DNA of 56,410 nucleotides from Bacillota bacterium (GCA_029553165.1 JAKPCT010000273.1:1-56410), one strand, 5' to 3'. Shown: positions 7,231 to 16,993, counted from the stretch's first letter. Numbers and translations: made by a program. Notes: a model not told the origin generated them from the sequence alone.

Positions 7231-8829
7231 GTGTTTTTTATTGCAATGTGCTTCCTGGTATTTGCTTTGTTTCTGGTTGCAAGGGTCTTCCGTGGCTATC
7301 AGGCTGTTTGGTTAGGAATGACCCTTTTTGCCTTTGGTTGTTGTATTGTAGGATTGGTAGGATTAGTCCCAAGGTTTTCGAATTACAGTATTAATGGTTT
7401 CTTGGGGCTGCCACTGGATCAACCAAGCTGGGCCTGGAATTACCTTAAACGGTTCTCGCTGAATGATTTTTTGAGATTTCGGCTCTGGAGCGCGATTGGT
7501 TATATTGTTTCCGTGTTGGATTTTTCGTTTTCCTATGCAACCGAGAAGATTAATGAGCGCGAGAAATGGTTTATTGGTATTATTTCAGTAATACTGCTGC
7601 TGATCTTGTGGATCTATGATCCGGAACAGTTATTTAGGCTTTTTAAATATGGTGTTACATTAGCAAGCTACCCCCTGGCCAGGGTTAGAATGGAAAGACT
7701 GTTGATCATTATGGACCAGCTTGCGCTTGTAACTATTATCTTCAGTCTGGGTTACGGGTTATTTAAAATATTTAGGTTATTTTATACATGTGGGATTTTT
7801 CAAAAACGAATTCAGGCTTTATTAGTAGGGATTGGGAATGCGGTATTATCTTTCTTGTTTGTTATTCTGTTTGCAACCGGACGGAGTAGTATCTTAAATT
7901 CCTATACAATGGCCACAACTCTTTTACCTTTGGGAAAAGACTATCCGTTTTTTGATACGACGATCTTACAGATTGTACCGTTTGGTTTTTGCGTAGTACT
8001 TACAGTAATGTTAGTTTCAATCTTTCGTTATGGTTTTCTGGGGACCTGGAGACTGGGGACCAAGGATTTGGAGAAGCAGATCACTGTTGCCAATCAGGCG
8101 GTCCGAATGGCGCTCCATTCTTTTAAGAACCAATTTTTAGGTGTCCAAATGGCGATGGATATGGCAGCATTGTATTTAGGAGCCGCCGAAAACGAAACGG
8201 ACGACAAAGTGCTGACCCAGATCAACTGGGCGAAAGATGCTTGTGGTAAAGCTCTGTCGCGGTTGGATATTTTACAAAATCAGGCCCAAAAGCTTCAGGT
8301 CAACCCGCGATGGTTACTGTTAACAGAGATTTGGGAGGAAGCAAAACAGCGCTTAAGTGGCCGGCTTGATGCGGTTAACTTAGTGGAGAATTTTCTGACG
8401 CAGAATATTTATGTTTGGGGAGACCGGGAGCACTTGGTCTCTGTTTTTGAAAACCTCCTTCAAAATGCTTTAGATGCGATTGCCGAAAAAGAATGCTTTA
8501 AGATTAGTCCAACGATAACCGTTACGATTGGACGGGAGTACGAGTGGGGATTTTTTAGGATTGAAGATAACGGGGTTGGGATTCCCAAGCAAAATCTGCA
8601 ACAGATCTTTAGCCCGTTTTTTACAACCAAACCGGCAAAAAACAACTGGGGTTTAGGATTGACCTATTGCCATCGGGTAGTTAAGATTCATCGCGGTTAT
8701 ATTAATCTCCAAAGCCGTTTGGGAATCGGGACCACCTTTGAAGTAGTCCTCCGTTGTCGAAAAAGTCTCAACCCTAACTCCCGAATTTTTCCGTTTCGGC
8801 AATTGAATGACTACAAAAAATCATCCTAG
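7231..8829 (+). CDS. Membrane sensor histidine kinase
   Basis: The best start is GTG 7231 (532 aa), with GGAGG at 7221-7225; an in-frame TTG at 7204 lies upstream of that site. The first about 280 residues contain about seven membrane segments, with no evident large extracytoplasmic domain. The phospho-acceptor region is ALHSFKNQFLGVQM, an H-x-x-K-N type H-box. The ATPase has N-box ENLLQNALDAI, G1 DNGVGIP, F-box FSPFFTTK and G2 GLGLTYCHR. It heads a cassette with a sugar-type binding protein and a NarL-type response regulator. Its C terminus closely resembles the kinase fragment at 44978-45202, so the two belong to one subfamily. Confidence 0.92.
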   Translation: MFFIAMCFLVFALFLVARVFRGYQAVWLGMTLFAFGCCIVGLVGLVPRFSNYSINGFLGLPLDQPSWAWNYLKRFSLNDFLRFRLWSAIGYIVSVLDFSFSYATEKINEREKWFIGIISVILLLILWIYDPEQLFRLFKYGVTLASYPLARVRMERLLIIMDQLALVTIIFSLGYGLFKIFRLFYTCGIFQKRIQALLVGIGNAVLSFLFVILFATGRSSILNSYTMATTLLPLGKDYPFFDTTILQIVPFGFCVVLTVMLVSIFRYGFLGTWRLGTKDLEKQITVANQAVRMALHSFKNQFLGVQMAMDMAALYLGAAENETDDKVLTQINWAKDACGKALSRLDILQNQAQKLQVNPRWLLLTEIWEEAKQRLSGRLDAVNLVENFLTQNIYVWGDREHLVSVFENLLQNALDAIAEKECFKISPTITVTIGREYEWGFFRIEDNGVGIPKQNLQQIFSPFFTTKPAKNNWGLGLTYCHRVVKIHRGYINLQSRLGIGTTFEVVLRCRKSLNPNSRIFPFRQLNDYKKSS

Positions 8830-8886
8830 GTTTTTTTGGGGTTTTCGTTATAATAAACAAGTCACAAAAAATTCTCCTTTTTATTG

Positions 8887-8921
8887 TTAGGCTAACGTCT
8901 TTTGGAACAGCGTTAGCCTAA
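8887..8921. repeat. Perfect 11-bp inverted repeat
   Basis: TTAGGCTAACG (8887-8897) and CGTTAGCCTAA (8911-8921) form a perfect stem with a 13-base loop between the kinase and binding-protein genes. No T-run follows, so it may be a weak terminator, an mRNA stabiliser or an operator. Confidence 0.55.
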
Positions 8922-9038
8922 TTGTCACATTTCAGATGAACTTCAACTGATTGCCGGGAAGAGTATCCTTACCAACTTTGAAGTAACCGCTGATTTCGTC
9001 CGGAGCGAGCGGTTTTAGAGAGACGGAGAGAGCAAACA

Positions 9039-10469
9039 GTGGCTAAAAGAATAAAACAATATCGTTTTTACTTGATTTTGTTAATTTTAATCTTAATTCC
9101 GCTTGGTGTCAGTGGAGCCCGGCCCGTTGTCAAACTGGAGTTGTGGACCCACCAACGCCATATGGCTGATTTAACGAAGATTCTTGTTAAAGAGTTCAAC
9201 AATACGGTTGGCCAAGAACAGGGAATCAGTATTGCAGTCAGGATTGTTGGTGACGACTCGTCGGAATTGTTCCAAGAAGCCCAATTAAAACGGCGGGGAC
9301 CTGATCTGTTCAGTACCAATTTAAATACCGGATATGCTGATCCCTACCGTAGTGGTGTGAAGATCTGGTTTGATGATCTGCCGGGCTTTTTAGAGTGGAA
9401 GAAGTCATGGCCATCATGGTATTGGATTGAAGGGGTGACGACTTATCAGGGTAAAGTGGTTGCAATTCCGGCAGAAGTGATCAATTCCCGGCTGATTTAT
9501 AACCGGGACCTCTTTCGGAAAATCGGGAGAGATCCGGATCAACCACCCCGTTCATACCAGGAAGTAAAACAGATTGCTGCAGCAGTTACCCGTGAATTAA
9601 AAGGAAAAGCTTTTGGTTTTGCTTACTGTGGAGCCGAATCATGGCCGGTGGAATGGATGCCCAGCCAATGGGCGGAAGCAAATGGGGAAGCCGCGTATTG
9701 GGACTGGCAAAAGGGCCGGTGGGCAATGAAAGGATACTATCGGGTCTTTAAACTGCTTCTGGAGATGGAACAAGAGGGATCGATGTTTCCGGGGACAGCT
9801 TATTTAACTAATGAAGCGTTACGGTCCCAGTTTGCCGAAGGACGGATTGCCATGTTTATGGGGGAATTTTGGGATGTTGGCGTCTTAAACTCGCAATTTA
9901 CGACCAAAGTTGACTGGGGGGTAGCCCCGATACCAACATTTGATGGAAAATTTCATGGTAAATCGCGGGCGATGCTTCTGGGGGGATTTTGGAGTATCAA
10001 TGGTCAAAGCCGTTACAAAAACCAAGCCTGGGAATTTGTCAAGTGGTTTAGCAGCTATCAGGTTCGGGCCAGGTTATACGAGCATGGAAAATCTATTGAC
10101 CCTGATCCGTTGGTTGCCAAATATGCAACTAGAAAACCTGCCATGAGAGGATATCAGGAGTTTGCCGCGACGCTCGACCAAGATTATTTGGCATCATATC
10201 CGGTTTTACCCGGATGGACCGCTCCGTTTGCCAGTCCTTGTACGGTTTATCGCTTAGTACTGACGCAACACTGGGACTTACAAGAGGAATTAAATAAGTT
10301 AGAAGATAAATGGAATAACCTGTTGGAGAATTATTACCGGAGCGCGTCCGAACGACGCAGGAAAAATGAACCGTTGGTACAACGTGAATGGAATATTTAC
10401 CCTCAATTTGATCGTCGCAGCGGCGATTTGGGTGAACCGCTGTTAAAACCGGTATTCTCTAATAAATAG
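9039..10469 (+). CDS. Extracellular solute-binding protein, family 1 (sugar type), without transporter genes
   Basis: A 476-aa protein starting at GTG with GGAGAG at 9025-9030. Residues about 8-26 are a signal peptide ending in VSGA-type residues with no lipobox cysteine, so the protein should be released into the periplasm or outside the cell. The mature part has the two-lobe solute-binding organisation of the maltose/multiple-sugar family (KLELWTHQRH near the N terminus, FAEGRIAMFMGEFWD, AMLLGGFWSIN, AWEFVKWFSS). No permease or ATPase genes are adjacent. The gene lies between a sensor kinase and a response regulator, so a ligand-sensing role for the kinase is inferred. Confidence 0.9.
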   Translation: MAKRIKQYRFYLILLILILIPLGVSGARPVVKLELWTHQRHMADLTKILVKEFNNTVGQEQGISIAVRIVGDDSSELFQEAQLKRRGPDLFSTNLNTGYADPYRSGVKIWFDDLPGFLEWKKSWPSWYWIEGVTTYQGKVVAIPAEVINSRLIYNRDLFRKIGRDPDQPPRSYQEVKQIAAAVTRELKGKAFGFAYCGAESWPVEWMPSQWAEANGEAAYWDWQKGRWAMKGYYRVFKLLLEMEQEGSMFPGTAYLTNEALRSQFAEGRIAMFMGEFWDVGVLNSQFTTKVDWGVAPIPTFDGKFHGKSRAMLLGGFWSINGQSRYKNQAWEFVKWFSSYQVRARLYEHGKSIDPDPLVAKYATRKPAMRGYQEFAATLDQDYLASYPVLPGWTAPFASPCTVYRLVLTQHWDLQEELNKLEDKWNNLLENYYRSASERRRKNEPLVQREWNIYPQFDRRSGDLGEPLLKPVFSNK

Positions 10470-10514
10470 CGATTGTTAGTTTGATTTCAGCTTATGAAAG
10501 CGGGTGGATTGTCT

Positions 10515-11201
10515 GTGACTGATGTAGTTCCAATTCGAGTATTGATTGCTGATGATATGATGCCGATTAGAGATTATTTGAGTATGGTCCTGGCACATGA
10601 ACCGGACATGAATATTGTTGCAACCGTTGAAAGTGGTACGGATGCAGTATCACTGGCAAAAAGTTTACAGCCAAATGTTGTTTTGATGGATATTGAGATG
10701 GAGACTCCCCGGGCCGGAGTTGATGCCATCCGAACATTAAATCAGGAACTGCCGGATATACGTTGCGTGGTGTTAACCCATTTTTGTGATGATAATACTG
10801 TTTTTGCAGCTTTTGAGGCCGGTGCAGTCGATTATGTTTTCAAAAACGCTTCGGTCAGTGAGATTTTAGAGTCAATCAGAGCAGCAGCGCAAGGGAGGTC
10901 ATATTTACGGCCCCAGATTGCCCGGATGATTACTTCTGAGTTCCGGGCGATGCGTTCCGAACGCGAAGCGTTAGTTAACACTTTAAATATCGTTTATCGT
11001 TTAACCCCTACGGAATTAAGTATTTTACGGCTTTTAGCCGAAGGGAAGACTAAAGCGGAGATTACCAAGTTGAGGCATGTGGAAGCATCCACCATCAGAA
11101 CCCACGTTAATAATATTCTGAAGAAGTTCGATGAGGCGACAGTGGCTGATGTAGTGGAACGACTGCGACGGCTGGGGATCTTTGATATTTTTATGGGATG
11201 A
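10515..11201 (+). CDS. NarL/FixJ-type response regulator
   Basis: The start is taken at GTG 10515 (228 aa), with GGTGGA at 10503-10508; an in-frame ATG at 10494 has no ribosome binding site. The receiver domain shows the acidic pair (ADD), the phospho-acceptor in VLMDIEM, the switch Thr in VLTHF and the Lys in VFKNA. The C-terminal LuxR-type helix-turn-helix covers about the last 65 residues (LTPTELSILRLLAEGKTKAEI, then STIRTHVNNILKKF). It is the third gene of the kinase, binding-protein, regulator cassette and is closed by a strong terminator. Target genes are not visible. Confidence 0.93.
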   Translation: MTDVVPIRVLIADDMMPIRDYLSMVLAHEPDMNIVATVESGTDAVSLAKSLQPNVVLMDIEMETPRAGVDAIRTLNQELPDIRCVVLTHFCDDNTVFAAFEAGAVDYVFKNASVSEILESIRAAAQGRSYLRPQIARMITSEFRAMRSEREALVNTLNIVYRLTPTELSILRLLAEGKTKAEITKLRHVEASTIRTHVNNILKKFDEATVADVVERLRRLGIFDIFMG

Positions 11202-11206
11202 TGATT

Positions 11207-11250
11207 AAACGAAGGGGGTGTTGTTTTGCAACACCCCCTTCGTTTTTAAA
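11207..11250. terminator. Strong bidirectional Rho-independent terminator
   Basis: Arms 11207-11223 and 11229-11245 form a perfect 17-bp stem (core GAAGGGGGTGTTG) with a 5-nt loop. T residues are on one side and A residues on the other, so it can serve both this regulator and the convergent potD. Confidence 0.95.
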
Positions 11251-11277
11251 TTATTACAGAATATAATTATTTATCAA

Positions 11278-12306
11278 TTATTGTGCCTTAATTTCCGTCC
11301 AGATCCGGTCAAATTCTTTGATAACGCTACCCAGATCAACAAACACTTCGCAGTTGGTCAGCTCTTCCATAGGGGGATAAGCCCGATGATCATTAGCGAT
11401 TTCTTTAGGCAGTTTTTTAACTGCTTCCGTATGTGGCGAAGCGTATCCGATGTAGTCGGCATTACGATAAGCAATGTCAGTCTCACACATGAAATTGATA
11501 AATAACTCAGCTTCCTTTTTATTACGGGCGTTCTTTGGAATAACCATCGAGTCAAACCACAGGTTGGAACCTTCTTTAGGGATGACATAAGTCAAATCAG
11601 GATTTTCCCGGATACAATTGATGGCGTCTCCGGACCAAACGACGGCGAGCGCTGCTTCACCGGCAATCATTTTATCTTTGCCTTCGTCAACAACATAGGC
11701 CAGGACCAATGGTTTCTGTTCAATCAGGGCCTTTTTAGCCTGTTCCAGTTCATTGGTGTCTTTACTGTTCAGCGAGTAACCAAGCATTTTAAGGGTGATT
11801 CCAATGCTGTCACGTTGACTGTCAAGCATTAAGATCTGTTTTGAATATTTCTGATCCCAAAGTGCGGTCCAGCTATCAATCTTTTCTTGAATCATCTTGG
11901 TATTGTAGAGGATTCCGACAGTACCCCACATGTAGGGGACCGAGTATTCATTATCAGGATCAAAATCTAAATTTTTAAACTGGTCAGCAATGTATTTGTA
12001 ATTGGGGATATTTTCAAAGTCCAACTTGGCCAGCAGGTCTTCATCGATCATCCGTTTGATCATATAATCAGACGGGATGATCACATCATAATGGCTGCCG
12101 CCGGCTTTTAGTTTGATATACATGTCTTCATTGGTAGTGAATGTCTCGTAATTGACTTTGATATTGTATTTCTTCTCAAAGTCGCTGATCACCTTCTCAT
12201 CAATATAGTCGCCCCAATTGTAAACATTGAGAACCGTTTGGTTTTTGGGAGAACAACCGATTAAGATTGTTACCAAAACTAAGACAATTGCTAACAGACG
12301 TTTCAT
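11278..12306 (-). CDS. potD: Spermidine/putrescine-binding lipoprotein PotD
   Basis: A 342-aa solute-binding protein. The N terminus is a lipoprotein signal (LVTILIGC, Cys at residue 18), anchoring it to the outer face of the membrane. The mature start LNVYNWGDYID and the motifs PYMWGTVGILYNT and LAVVWSGDA are typical of the PotD/PotF family that binds polyamines in periplasmic-type uptake systems. Its start codon overlaps the potC stop by 4 bases (ATGA) and GGAGG lies just upstream, so translation is coupled. It is the last gene of potABCD and ends at the bidirectional terminator at 11207-11250. Confidence 0.96.
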   Translation of the reverse strand: MKRLLAIVLVLVTILIGCSPKNQTVLNVYNWGDYIDEKVISDFEKKYNIKVNYETFTTNEDMYIKLKAGGSHYDVIIPSDYMIKRMIDEDLLAKLDFENIPNYKYIADQFKNLDFDPDNEYSVPYMWGTVGILYNTKMIQEKIDSWTALWDQKYSKQILMLDSQRDSIGITLKMLGYSLNSKDTNELEQAKKALIEQKPLVLAYVVDEGKDKMIAGEAALAVVWSGDAINCIRENPDLTYVIPKEGSNLWFDSMVIPKNARNKKEAELFINFMCETDIAYRNADYIGYASPHTEAVKKLPKEIANDHRAYPPMEELTNCEVFVDLGSVIKEFDRIWTEIKAQ

Positions 12307-13094
12307 ATCTTCTCCTCCTTAGTTTTTTGTTGTTTGGACATCAGAATATTGACGACAATCAATAGTGTCAAGACACTGATAAACATGAAAGTTGAAAGCG
12401 CATTAATTTTAGGATTAATACCGCGCCGGGCCATGGAATAGATTAAAATTGAGAGGTTGGAAACACCGGAACCCGTATTGAAGAAACTGATCACAAAGTC
12501 GTCAAAAGACAATGTAAAAGCCAGTAACAGACCGGTAATTACGCCGGGCATGATTTCAGGCAGAATAACCTTGCGAAAAGCATAAAACGGTGTTGCTCCA
12601 AGATCAAGAGCGGCTTCGTACATACTTTTATCGAGCTGTTTGATCTTGGGTAAAACTGACAAAATAACATAAGGAATATTAAAGGTAATATGTGATAACA
12701 AAAGGGTTAAAAAGCCCAAACGGATTTTTAAAAAAATAAATAATAGCATAAACGAGATACCCGTTACTATATCCGGATTGAGAACCGGCAAATACGTAAT
12801 ATTCATAACGGTAGTCTTTGAAAATGGCTTCATGTTATGAATTCCAAAAGCAGCCATCGTTCCAATGATCGTTGCTACTAGGGCAGAGGTTACTCCGATG
12901 ATCAATGAGTAATAAAGTGCGGCCATAATCTGGCGATCCTGGAACATCTCATAATACCACTTTAAAGTAAAACCGTCCCAGGTTCCGCGTGAGCGGGAAC
13001 TGTTAAACGAGAAAATGGCCAAAACAATGATTGGCGCATACAGAAAGATAAATAACAGAGCAATATAGCAACGTTTCAGGATGCGTGTCACCAT
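12303..13094 (-). CDS. potC: Spermidine/putrescine ABC transporter permease PotC
   Basis: A 263-aa inner-membrane permease with about six transmembrane helices. The ABC-permease EAA loop is visible near residues 155-175 (YEAALDLGATPFYAFRKVILPEIMPGV). It forms the channel with PotB and docks on PotA. The start overlaps the end of potB by 7 bases, with GGAGG in the upstream gene. The length and the FDDFVISFF segment after the EAA loop are typical of PotC. Confidence 0.95.
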   Translation of the reverse strand: MVTRILKRCYIALLFIFLYAPIIVLAIFSFNSSRSRGTWDGFTLKWYYEMFQDRQIMAALYYSLIIGVTSALVATIIGTMAAFGIHNMKPFSKTTVMNITYLPVLNPDIVTGISFMLLFIFLKIRLGFLTLLLSHITFNIPYVILSVLPKIKQLDKSMYEAALDLGATPFYAFRKVILPEIMPGVITGLLLAFTLSFDDFVISFFNTGSGVSNLSILIYSMARRGINPKINALSTFMFISVLTLLIVVNILMSKQQKTKEEKI

Positions 13095-13912
13095 AGTCCA
13101 CCTCCGGTCTGTTCACGTTCATATTTGGAGGTAAATCCCATCGTGATTAAGATAATTACGATCATCACCAGGGAGATCGCTGAGCCGAAATTCCAATCAC
13201 CGACCAGGAGGAATTGTTGCTCTATTAAATCTCCGATTAGAGTAATTTGACCGCCACCCAATAACCGTGAGATGACAAAAGTTGTTACTGCCGGCATAAA
13301 GACCATGGTGATCCCGGATAATACTCCCGGAAGGCTAAGCGGGAAGATAACTTTAATAAAGGTTATTACCGGATTGGCGCCTAAGTCTTCAGCAGCTTCA
13401 ATAAGACTGCGATCAATCTTATTCAACACGGAATAGATTGGCAAGATCATAAAGGGGATAAAGTTATAAACCATCCCTAAGATAACTGCAAACTCGTTAT
13501 AGAGCAGGTCCAGACGGTTTAGCCCAATCGCTACTAACAAACTGTTGATAATCCCCTTGCGTTCTAATAAGGTCAACCAGGCATAAGTTCTCAATAGGAA
13601 GTTCATCCACATCGGCAGGACCAACAAGGTGATCATCGTATTTTTATACTTCAGCGAACTTCCGTTGAGGATCATTGCTGCCGGATAGCCGATTAGCAAA
13701 CAGATTACCGTACTGATCGCTGCCAGCGTAATTGATCGCAGTAAAACCTTAAGATAAATCGGTTCAAAGAACCGTTGAAAATGAGTCCAAGTCAAAGCGG
13801 TATTGGTACCGGAATTGGTAGTGAAACTGAAGTAGATTAACAGCCCCATCGGTATAACTGTAAACAGAAGCATCCATAACGTGTAAGGATATGCCAACCA
13901 TGTCTTACGCAT
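13088..13912 (-). CDS. potB: Spermidine/putrescine ABC transporter permease PotB
   Basis: A 274-aa permease with about six membrane helices. The EAA loop ([28 protein letters not shown]) lies near residues 168-195, followed by [12 protein letters not shown], characteristic of PotB/PotH. It pairs with PotC. The start overlaps the 3' end of potA by 8 bases and the end overlaps potC, so all four pot genes are translationally coupled. Confidence 0.95.
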   Translation of the reverse strand: MRKTWLAYPYTLWMLLFTVIPMGLLIYFSFTTNSGTNTALTWTHFQRFFEPIYLKVLLRSITLAAISTVICLLIGYPAAMILNGSSLKYKNTMITLLVLPMWMNFLLRTYAWLTLLERKGIINSLLVAIGLNRLDLLYNEFAVILGMVYNFIPFMILPIYSVLNKIDRSLIEAAEDLGANPVITFIKVIFPLSLPGVLSGITMVFMPAVTTFVISRLLGGGQITLIGDLIEQQFLLVGDWNFGSAISLVMIVIILITMGFTSKYEREQTGGGLW

Positions 13913-14954
13913 TGGCGGCCACCTTTTTCATGATATGGATATCATACGGGTCAACTTTCAGTCCGACCTTCATCCCGGCAGGCCGTAACCTGGTGCTGTG
14001 GATCATCCAGTCCATACCATGGGCTTCAACGATCATTTCGTAGTGAACTCCTTTAAAAGTGACATATTTAACTGAACCTTTAAAAATACCTTCAGTTTCA
14101 TCAACAATCTTCAGGTCTTCTGGACGGATTACCACATCTACCGGCTCATTGGTGGCAAATCCCTGATCGGAGCAAGGTACCTTACAGCCGGCAAATTCGA
14201 CCAGAAAATCCTCTAACATAATACCGCTAACAATATTACTTTCACCAATAAAACCTGCTACAAATGCATTCTTTGGTTCATTATAGATATCAACCGGAGT
14301 CCCAATCTGTTGGATCTGTCCTTTATTCATCACCACGATTGTGTCGGACATCGTTAATGCTTCTTCCTGATCATGCGTAACATAGATAAAGGTGATCCCT
14401 AAGCGTTGTTGCATCGCTTTCAGCTCGAGCTGCATATCTTTGCGGAGCTGCAGGTCAAGGGCGCCAAGCGGCTCGTCCAACAGTAAAATTTCCGGTTCAT
14501 TGACCAATGCTCTGGCAATTGCAATACGCTGTTGTTGTCCGCCACTCAAAGAGTTGATGGAACGCTTTTCATAGCCGGAGAGGCAGACTAACTCCAGTAT
14601 CCGCCCGACTTTTTCAGCAATGATTTTCGGCTCAATCTTCTTGATTTTGAGACCGAAAGCAATATTTTCAAAGACGTTCATATGTGGAAACAGCGCGTAT
14701 TTTTGAAAAACAGTATTAATTTTTCTTCGGTATGGAGGTAAAACGGTCAAGTCAGTACCTTCAAATAAGACTTGACCGTCGGTTGGATATTCAAACCCGC
14801 CGATGATTCTCAATGTGGTTGTTTTACCACAGCCACTGGGACCTAAGAGGGTGATAAATTCGTTTTTGCGGACATAAAGGTTGATATTCTTAATTGCTTT
14901 TGTCCCGTTGTATTCTTTTGAAACATTAATCAAGTTGATGAGGTGGTCTGCCAA
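13905..14954 (-). CDS. potA: Spermidine/putrescine ABC transporter ATPase PotA
   Basis: A 349-aa cytoplasmic ATPase that powers polyamine import. Motifs: Walker [10 protein letters not shown] (residues about 38-46), Q-loop [11 protein letters not shown], signature LSGGQQQR, Walker [12 protein letters not shown] and H-loop THD. The C-terminal about 110 residues form the TOBE regulatory domain (VVIRPEDL). The start is TTG at 14954 with GGAGG at 14963-14967. It is the promoter-proximal gene of potABCD. Confidence 0.96.
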   Translation of the reverse strand: MADHLINLINVSKEYNGTKAIKNINLYVRKNEFITLLGPSGCGKTTTLRIIGGFEYPTDGQVLFEGTDLTVLPPYRRKINTVFQKYALFPHMNVFENIAFGLKIKKIEPKIIAEKVGRILELVCLSGYEKRSINSLSGGQQQRIAIARALVNEPEILLLDEPLGALDLQLRKDMQLELKAMQQRLGITFIYVTHDQEEALTMSDTIVVMNKGQIQQIGTPVDIYNEPKNAFVAGFIGESNIVSGIMLEDFLVEFAGCKVPCSDQGFATNEPVDVVIRPEDLKIVDETEGIFKGSVKYVTFKGVHYEMIVEAHGMDWMIHSTRLRPAGMKVGLKVDPYDIHIMKKVAANA

Positions 14955-15029
14955 TTATTTCGCCTCCATCAAGATTGGATTTTAATGTTACTCCCCGCAG
15001 TCAGCAGTCAAAAAAAATCCCAAAGAGAA

Positions 15030-15131
15030 TTCAAAGCCAGAAGTCAGAGTAAACTTGCAATCCCGCCTGTAGTCTTGCGCAATTGTTCTGGCTGTTGAAT
15101 TTGCTCTCCTGACTTCCAGCTTGGTTTTGAA
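15030..15131. repeat. Imperfect inverted repeat, MITE-like, between the pot and DUF155 operons
   Basis: The left arm 15030-15048 (TTCAAAGCCAGAAGTCAG) and right arm 15105-15131 (CTGACTTCCAG, then TTTTGAA) are imperfect complements about 100 bases apart overall. The 11-mer CTGACTTCYRG also appears around trbJ at 55027-55037 and, inverted, at 55837-55847. No ORF is enclosed. This looks like a small dispersed non-coding element. Confidence 0.5.
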
Positions 15132-15216
15132 CGTCGTTTAGCATCAATTTAACTTTACGATATTAATTGCAAAATACCTCTATTTTTTTCAATTTAGATA
15201 AAACTAATAAATATTA

Positions 15217-16041
15217 TCACAAATGTTTCAAAAAAGTCAATATGGTTGGCAGAAGATGATCAAATAATTGTGAGAGTGGAAACAAGGTTAATAAAAACAC
15301 CTCTAAAATCAGTAACCGCTGTTCTTTACGATTATGGCCGATTTTTAAATAATCGGTGGTTATTTCATTAAGATCGGCAATTTTTTTAAAGATTCTGTCA
15401 AAACGTTTATCCAACTCATAATATTCTGCCAGATGATCATAAAATTGGCGTAATTTCAATTTGGCATTATACTCGGTTGGGCGATCAAGGATTTTTAAAG
15501 TATAGATTACATTCAGTTTAAATCTGATAATGCTTAAAGTTGTATCAATCAATAATTTACTGGAAGGATTGGGTAAGCCATGATGCAGATCATTAACAAA
15601 CTGTTCTGATTGATCAAGTTTAGCGGTAACAGCAGCCTCCAAACTCTTTAATTCGGTTGATTTGGCCAGGATTATGGCATAACTTTCAATTGCTTTTAAT
15701 AGATCAATCTTACTGTCAAGAGTTGACCGATCTAATTTGTGGGTTTCGTTATAAGTTGAGAAAAGGTCGAAGTCAATCTTTCCGTACGAGCCTTCAAGGA
15801 ACTTTAAAAAACTATAGGTTTCAGCCGCTTCAAAATTGACCAGGCAGATACAGCCAAACTTAAATAACCAAGCGTATTTATCAGTAACTGATATTTTTAA
15901 CGCAGTACTGATCTGTTCGGGCCGCAACAAAATGTAATCCGGTTTTTCCTTACGATTTTGCAAGTTAAAGAAAGCAGCCACATTTCCAATCTCCGGATTG
16001 TGGGATGTTTTATAACAGTTAATGATTATTGTTTGATTCAT
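15217..16041 (-). CDS. DUF155/RMD1-YagE family protein, copy 2
   Basis: A 274-aa protein when started at ATG 16041; a longer in-frame ATG at 16119 would overlap the upstream gene by 67 bases. The sequence follows the DUF155 layout: an N-terminal half with a KFGCICLVNFEA strand pair, a helical middle (AIILAKSTELKSLEAAV, then KLDQSEQFVNDLHHG) and a hydrophobic segment at the extreme C terminus (residues about 250-270). RMD1-type proteins are membrane-anchored; yeast members act in mitochondria, while the bacterial function is unknown. It lies 11 bases after a paralogue (16053-16883). Confidence 0.85.
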   Translation of the reverse strand: MNQTIIINCYKTSHNPEIGNVAAFFNLQNRKEKPDYILLRPEQISTALKISVTDKYAWLFKFGCICLVNFEAAETYSFLKFLEGSYGKIDFDLFSTYNETHKLDRSTLDSKIDLLKAIESYAIILAKSTELKSLEAAVTAKLDQSEQFVNDLHHGLPNPSSKLLIDTTLSIIRFKLNVIYTLKILDRPTEYNAKLKLRQFYDHLAEYYELDKRFDRIFKKIADLNEITTDYLKIGHNRKEQRLLILEVFLLTLFPLSQLFDHLLPTILTFLKHL

Positions 16042-16052
16042 GGGACACCACG

Positions 16053-16883
16053 CTAGGGTTTGATTAAGTCGGCAACCATCAGGACAACTTCGACTAAGAT
16101 TAATACGACAATCAACCATTCGACAAATAGACCACGGATTGAATGGCTGATCGATGAGAAATTATCAATGATGACATTTAAGATATCTGTCTTTTTCTCC
16201 AAGATTGCATACCGGTCATTCAGCTCAAAGAAGTCGGACATCTGATCGTAGAAGAGAGCGGCGTCACTGTTAGTCCAGGTGATCTCCGGTTTATCCAGGA
16301 TCATTACGTACGCAATAATGTTGTATTGGTGGCGGATAATCTTGGCGGTTATCCGGGCAAGTTTTTTGGTGCTGATACGAAATTTGGCTTTTTCGAGTCG
16401 ATCAATCAGATTCTCAACCATATCCAGGATGATCTCCATCTGTTCTTCGGCCCGTTCCAGGGCAACCGATTTGGCAATGATGATGGAGATCAATTCCGGG
16501 TAGTAGGCTTCAATCACCGGTACTTCCGCGTATTGATCGGTAAAGATCAGCTCGGTTTCGGAGTTCAAGTCCGGTTTTTCGCGCAGTTCATAATCATCAC
16601 TGTAACGTTCGTAGTCTTTAGTTACCAAATCGGGTTTATACTTCTTTAAATAGTTGATAAATAACACTTGATCAGCCGGTGGGGTATTGATAAAAACAAT
16701 ACTACCAAATGAGAAGACAAATACTCTTTGCGAACCGGTTATCTCATGTTCCAGGATGGAGCCCAGAATCTGATCGGAGAGAACTAAAGGTTCTTCCCAA
16801 GTGTATTTACGCGGGATTCCGCATTGGGCAGCAATCTTGTTCAGGTCAAACTCATTGGTAATTGCATAAGCATTAAATTTCAT
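16053..16883 (-). CDS. DUF155/RMD1-YagE family protein, copy 1
   Basis: A 276-aa protein with GGGGTGA ahead of the ATG. It shows the DUF155 features: VFVFSFGSIVFINTP near residues 53-67, a helical centre (IIIAKSVALERAEEQME, NLIDRLEKAKF), FFELNDRYAILEKKTDILNVI, and a C-terminal transmembrane helix (LIVVLILVEVVLMVADLI). The paralogue immediately downstream has the same order of elements, so the pair arose by tandem duplication. Co-transcription is expected. Function unknown; a hetero-oligomer at the membrane is a reasonable inference. Confidence 0.88.
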   Translation of the reverse strand: MKFNAYAITNEFDLNKIAAQCGIPRKYTWEEPLVLSDQILGSILEHEITGSQRVFVFSFGSIVFINTPPADQVLFINYLKKYKPDLVTKDYERYSDDYELREKPDLNSETELIFTDQYAEVPVIEAYYPELISIIIAKSVALERAEEQMEIILDMVENLIDRLEKAKFRISTKKLARITAKIIRHQYNIIAYVMILDKPEITWTNSDAALFYDQMSDFFELNDRYAILEKKTDILNVIIDNFSSISHSIRGLFVEWLIVVLILVEVVLMVADLIKP

Positions 16884-16952
16884 AAGGTCACCCCTTCAGA
16901 CTAAATTATAGCATGTATTTACCAAAATTAACTAAGGAATTGAGAAAGATTT

Positions 16953-16980
16953 TTGTTGCCTGTTATCCTGGTTATACAAT
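16953..16980 (+). promoter_or_regulatory. Candidate promoter of the queuosine operon
   Basis: TTGTTG (16953-16958), a 16-base spacer and TACAAT (16975-16980). Transcription would begin just ahead of the riboswitch at 16994. Confidence 0.5.
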
Positions 16981-16993
16981 ATAATGAAGCTAT

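Noticed and set aside
7200-7394. 64-codon ORF at the start of the histidine kinase gene
   Set aside because: A different frame of the kinase N terminus with no independent support.
11218-11505. Plus-strand ORF over the end of potD
   Set aside because: It lies antisense to a clear potD and within the terminator region; a shadow frame.
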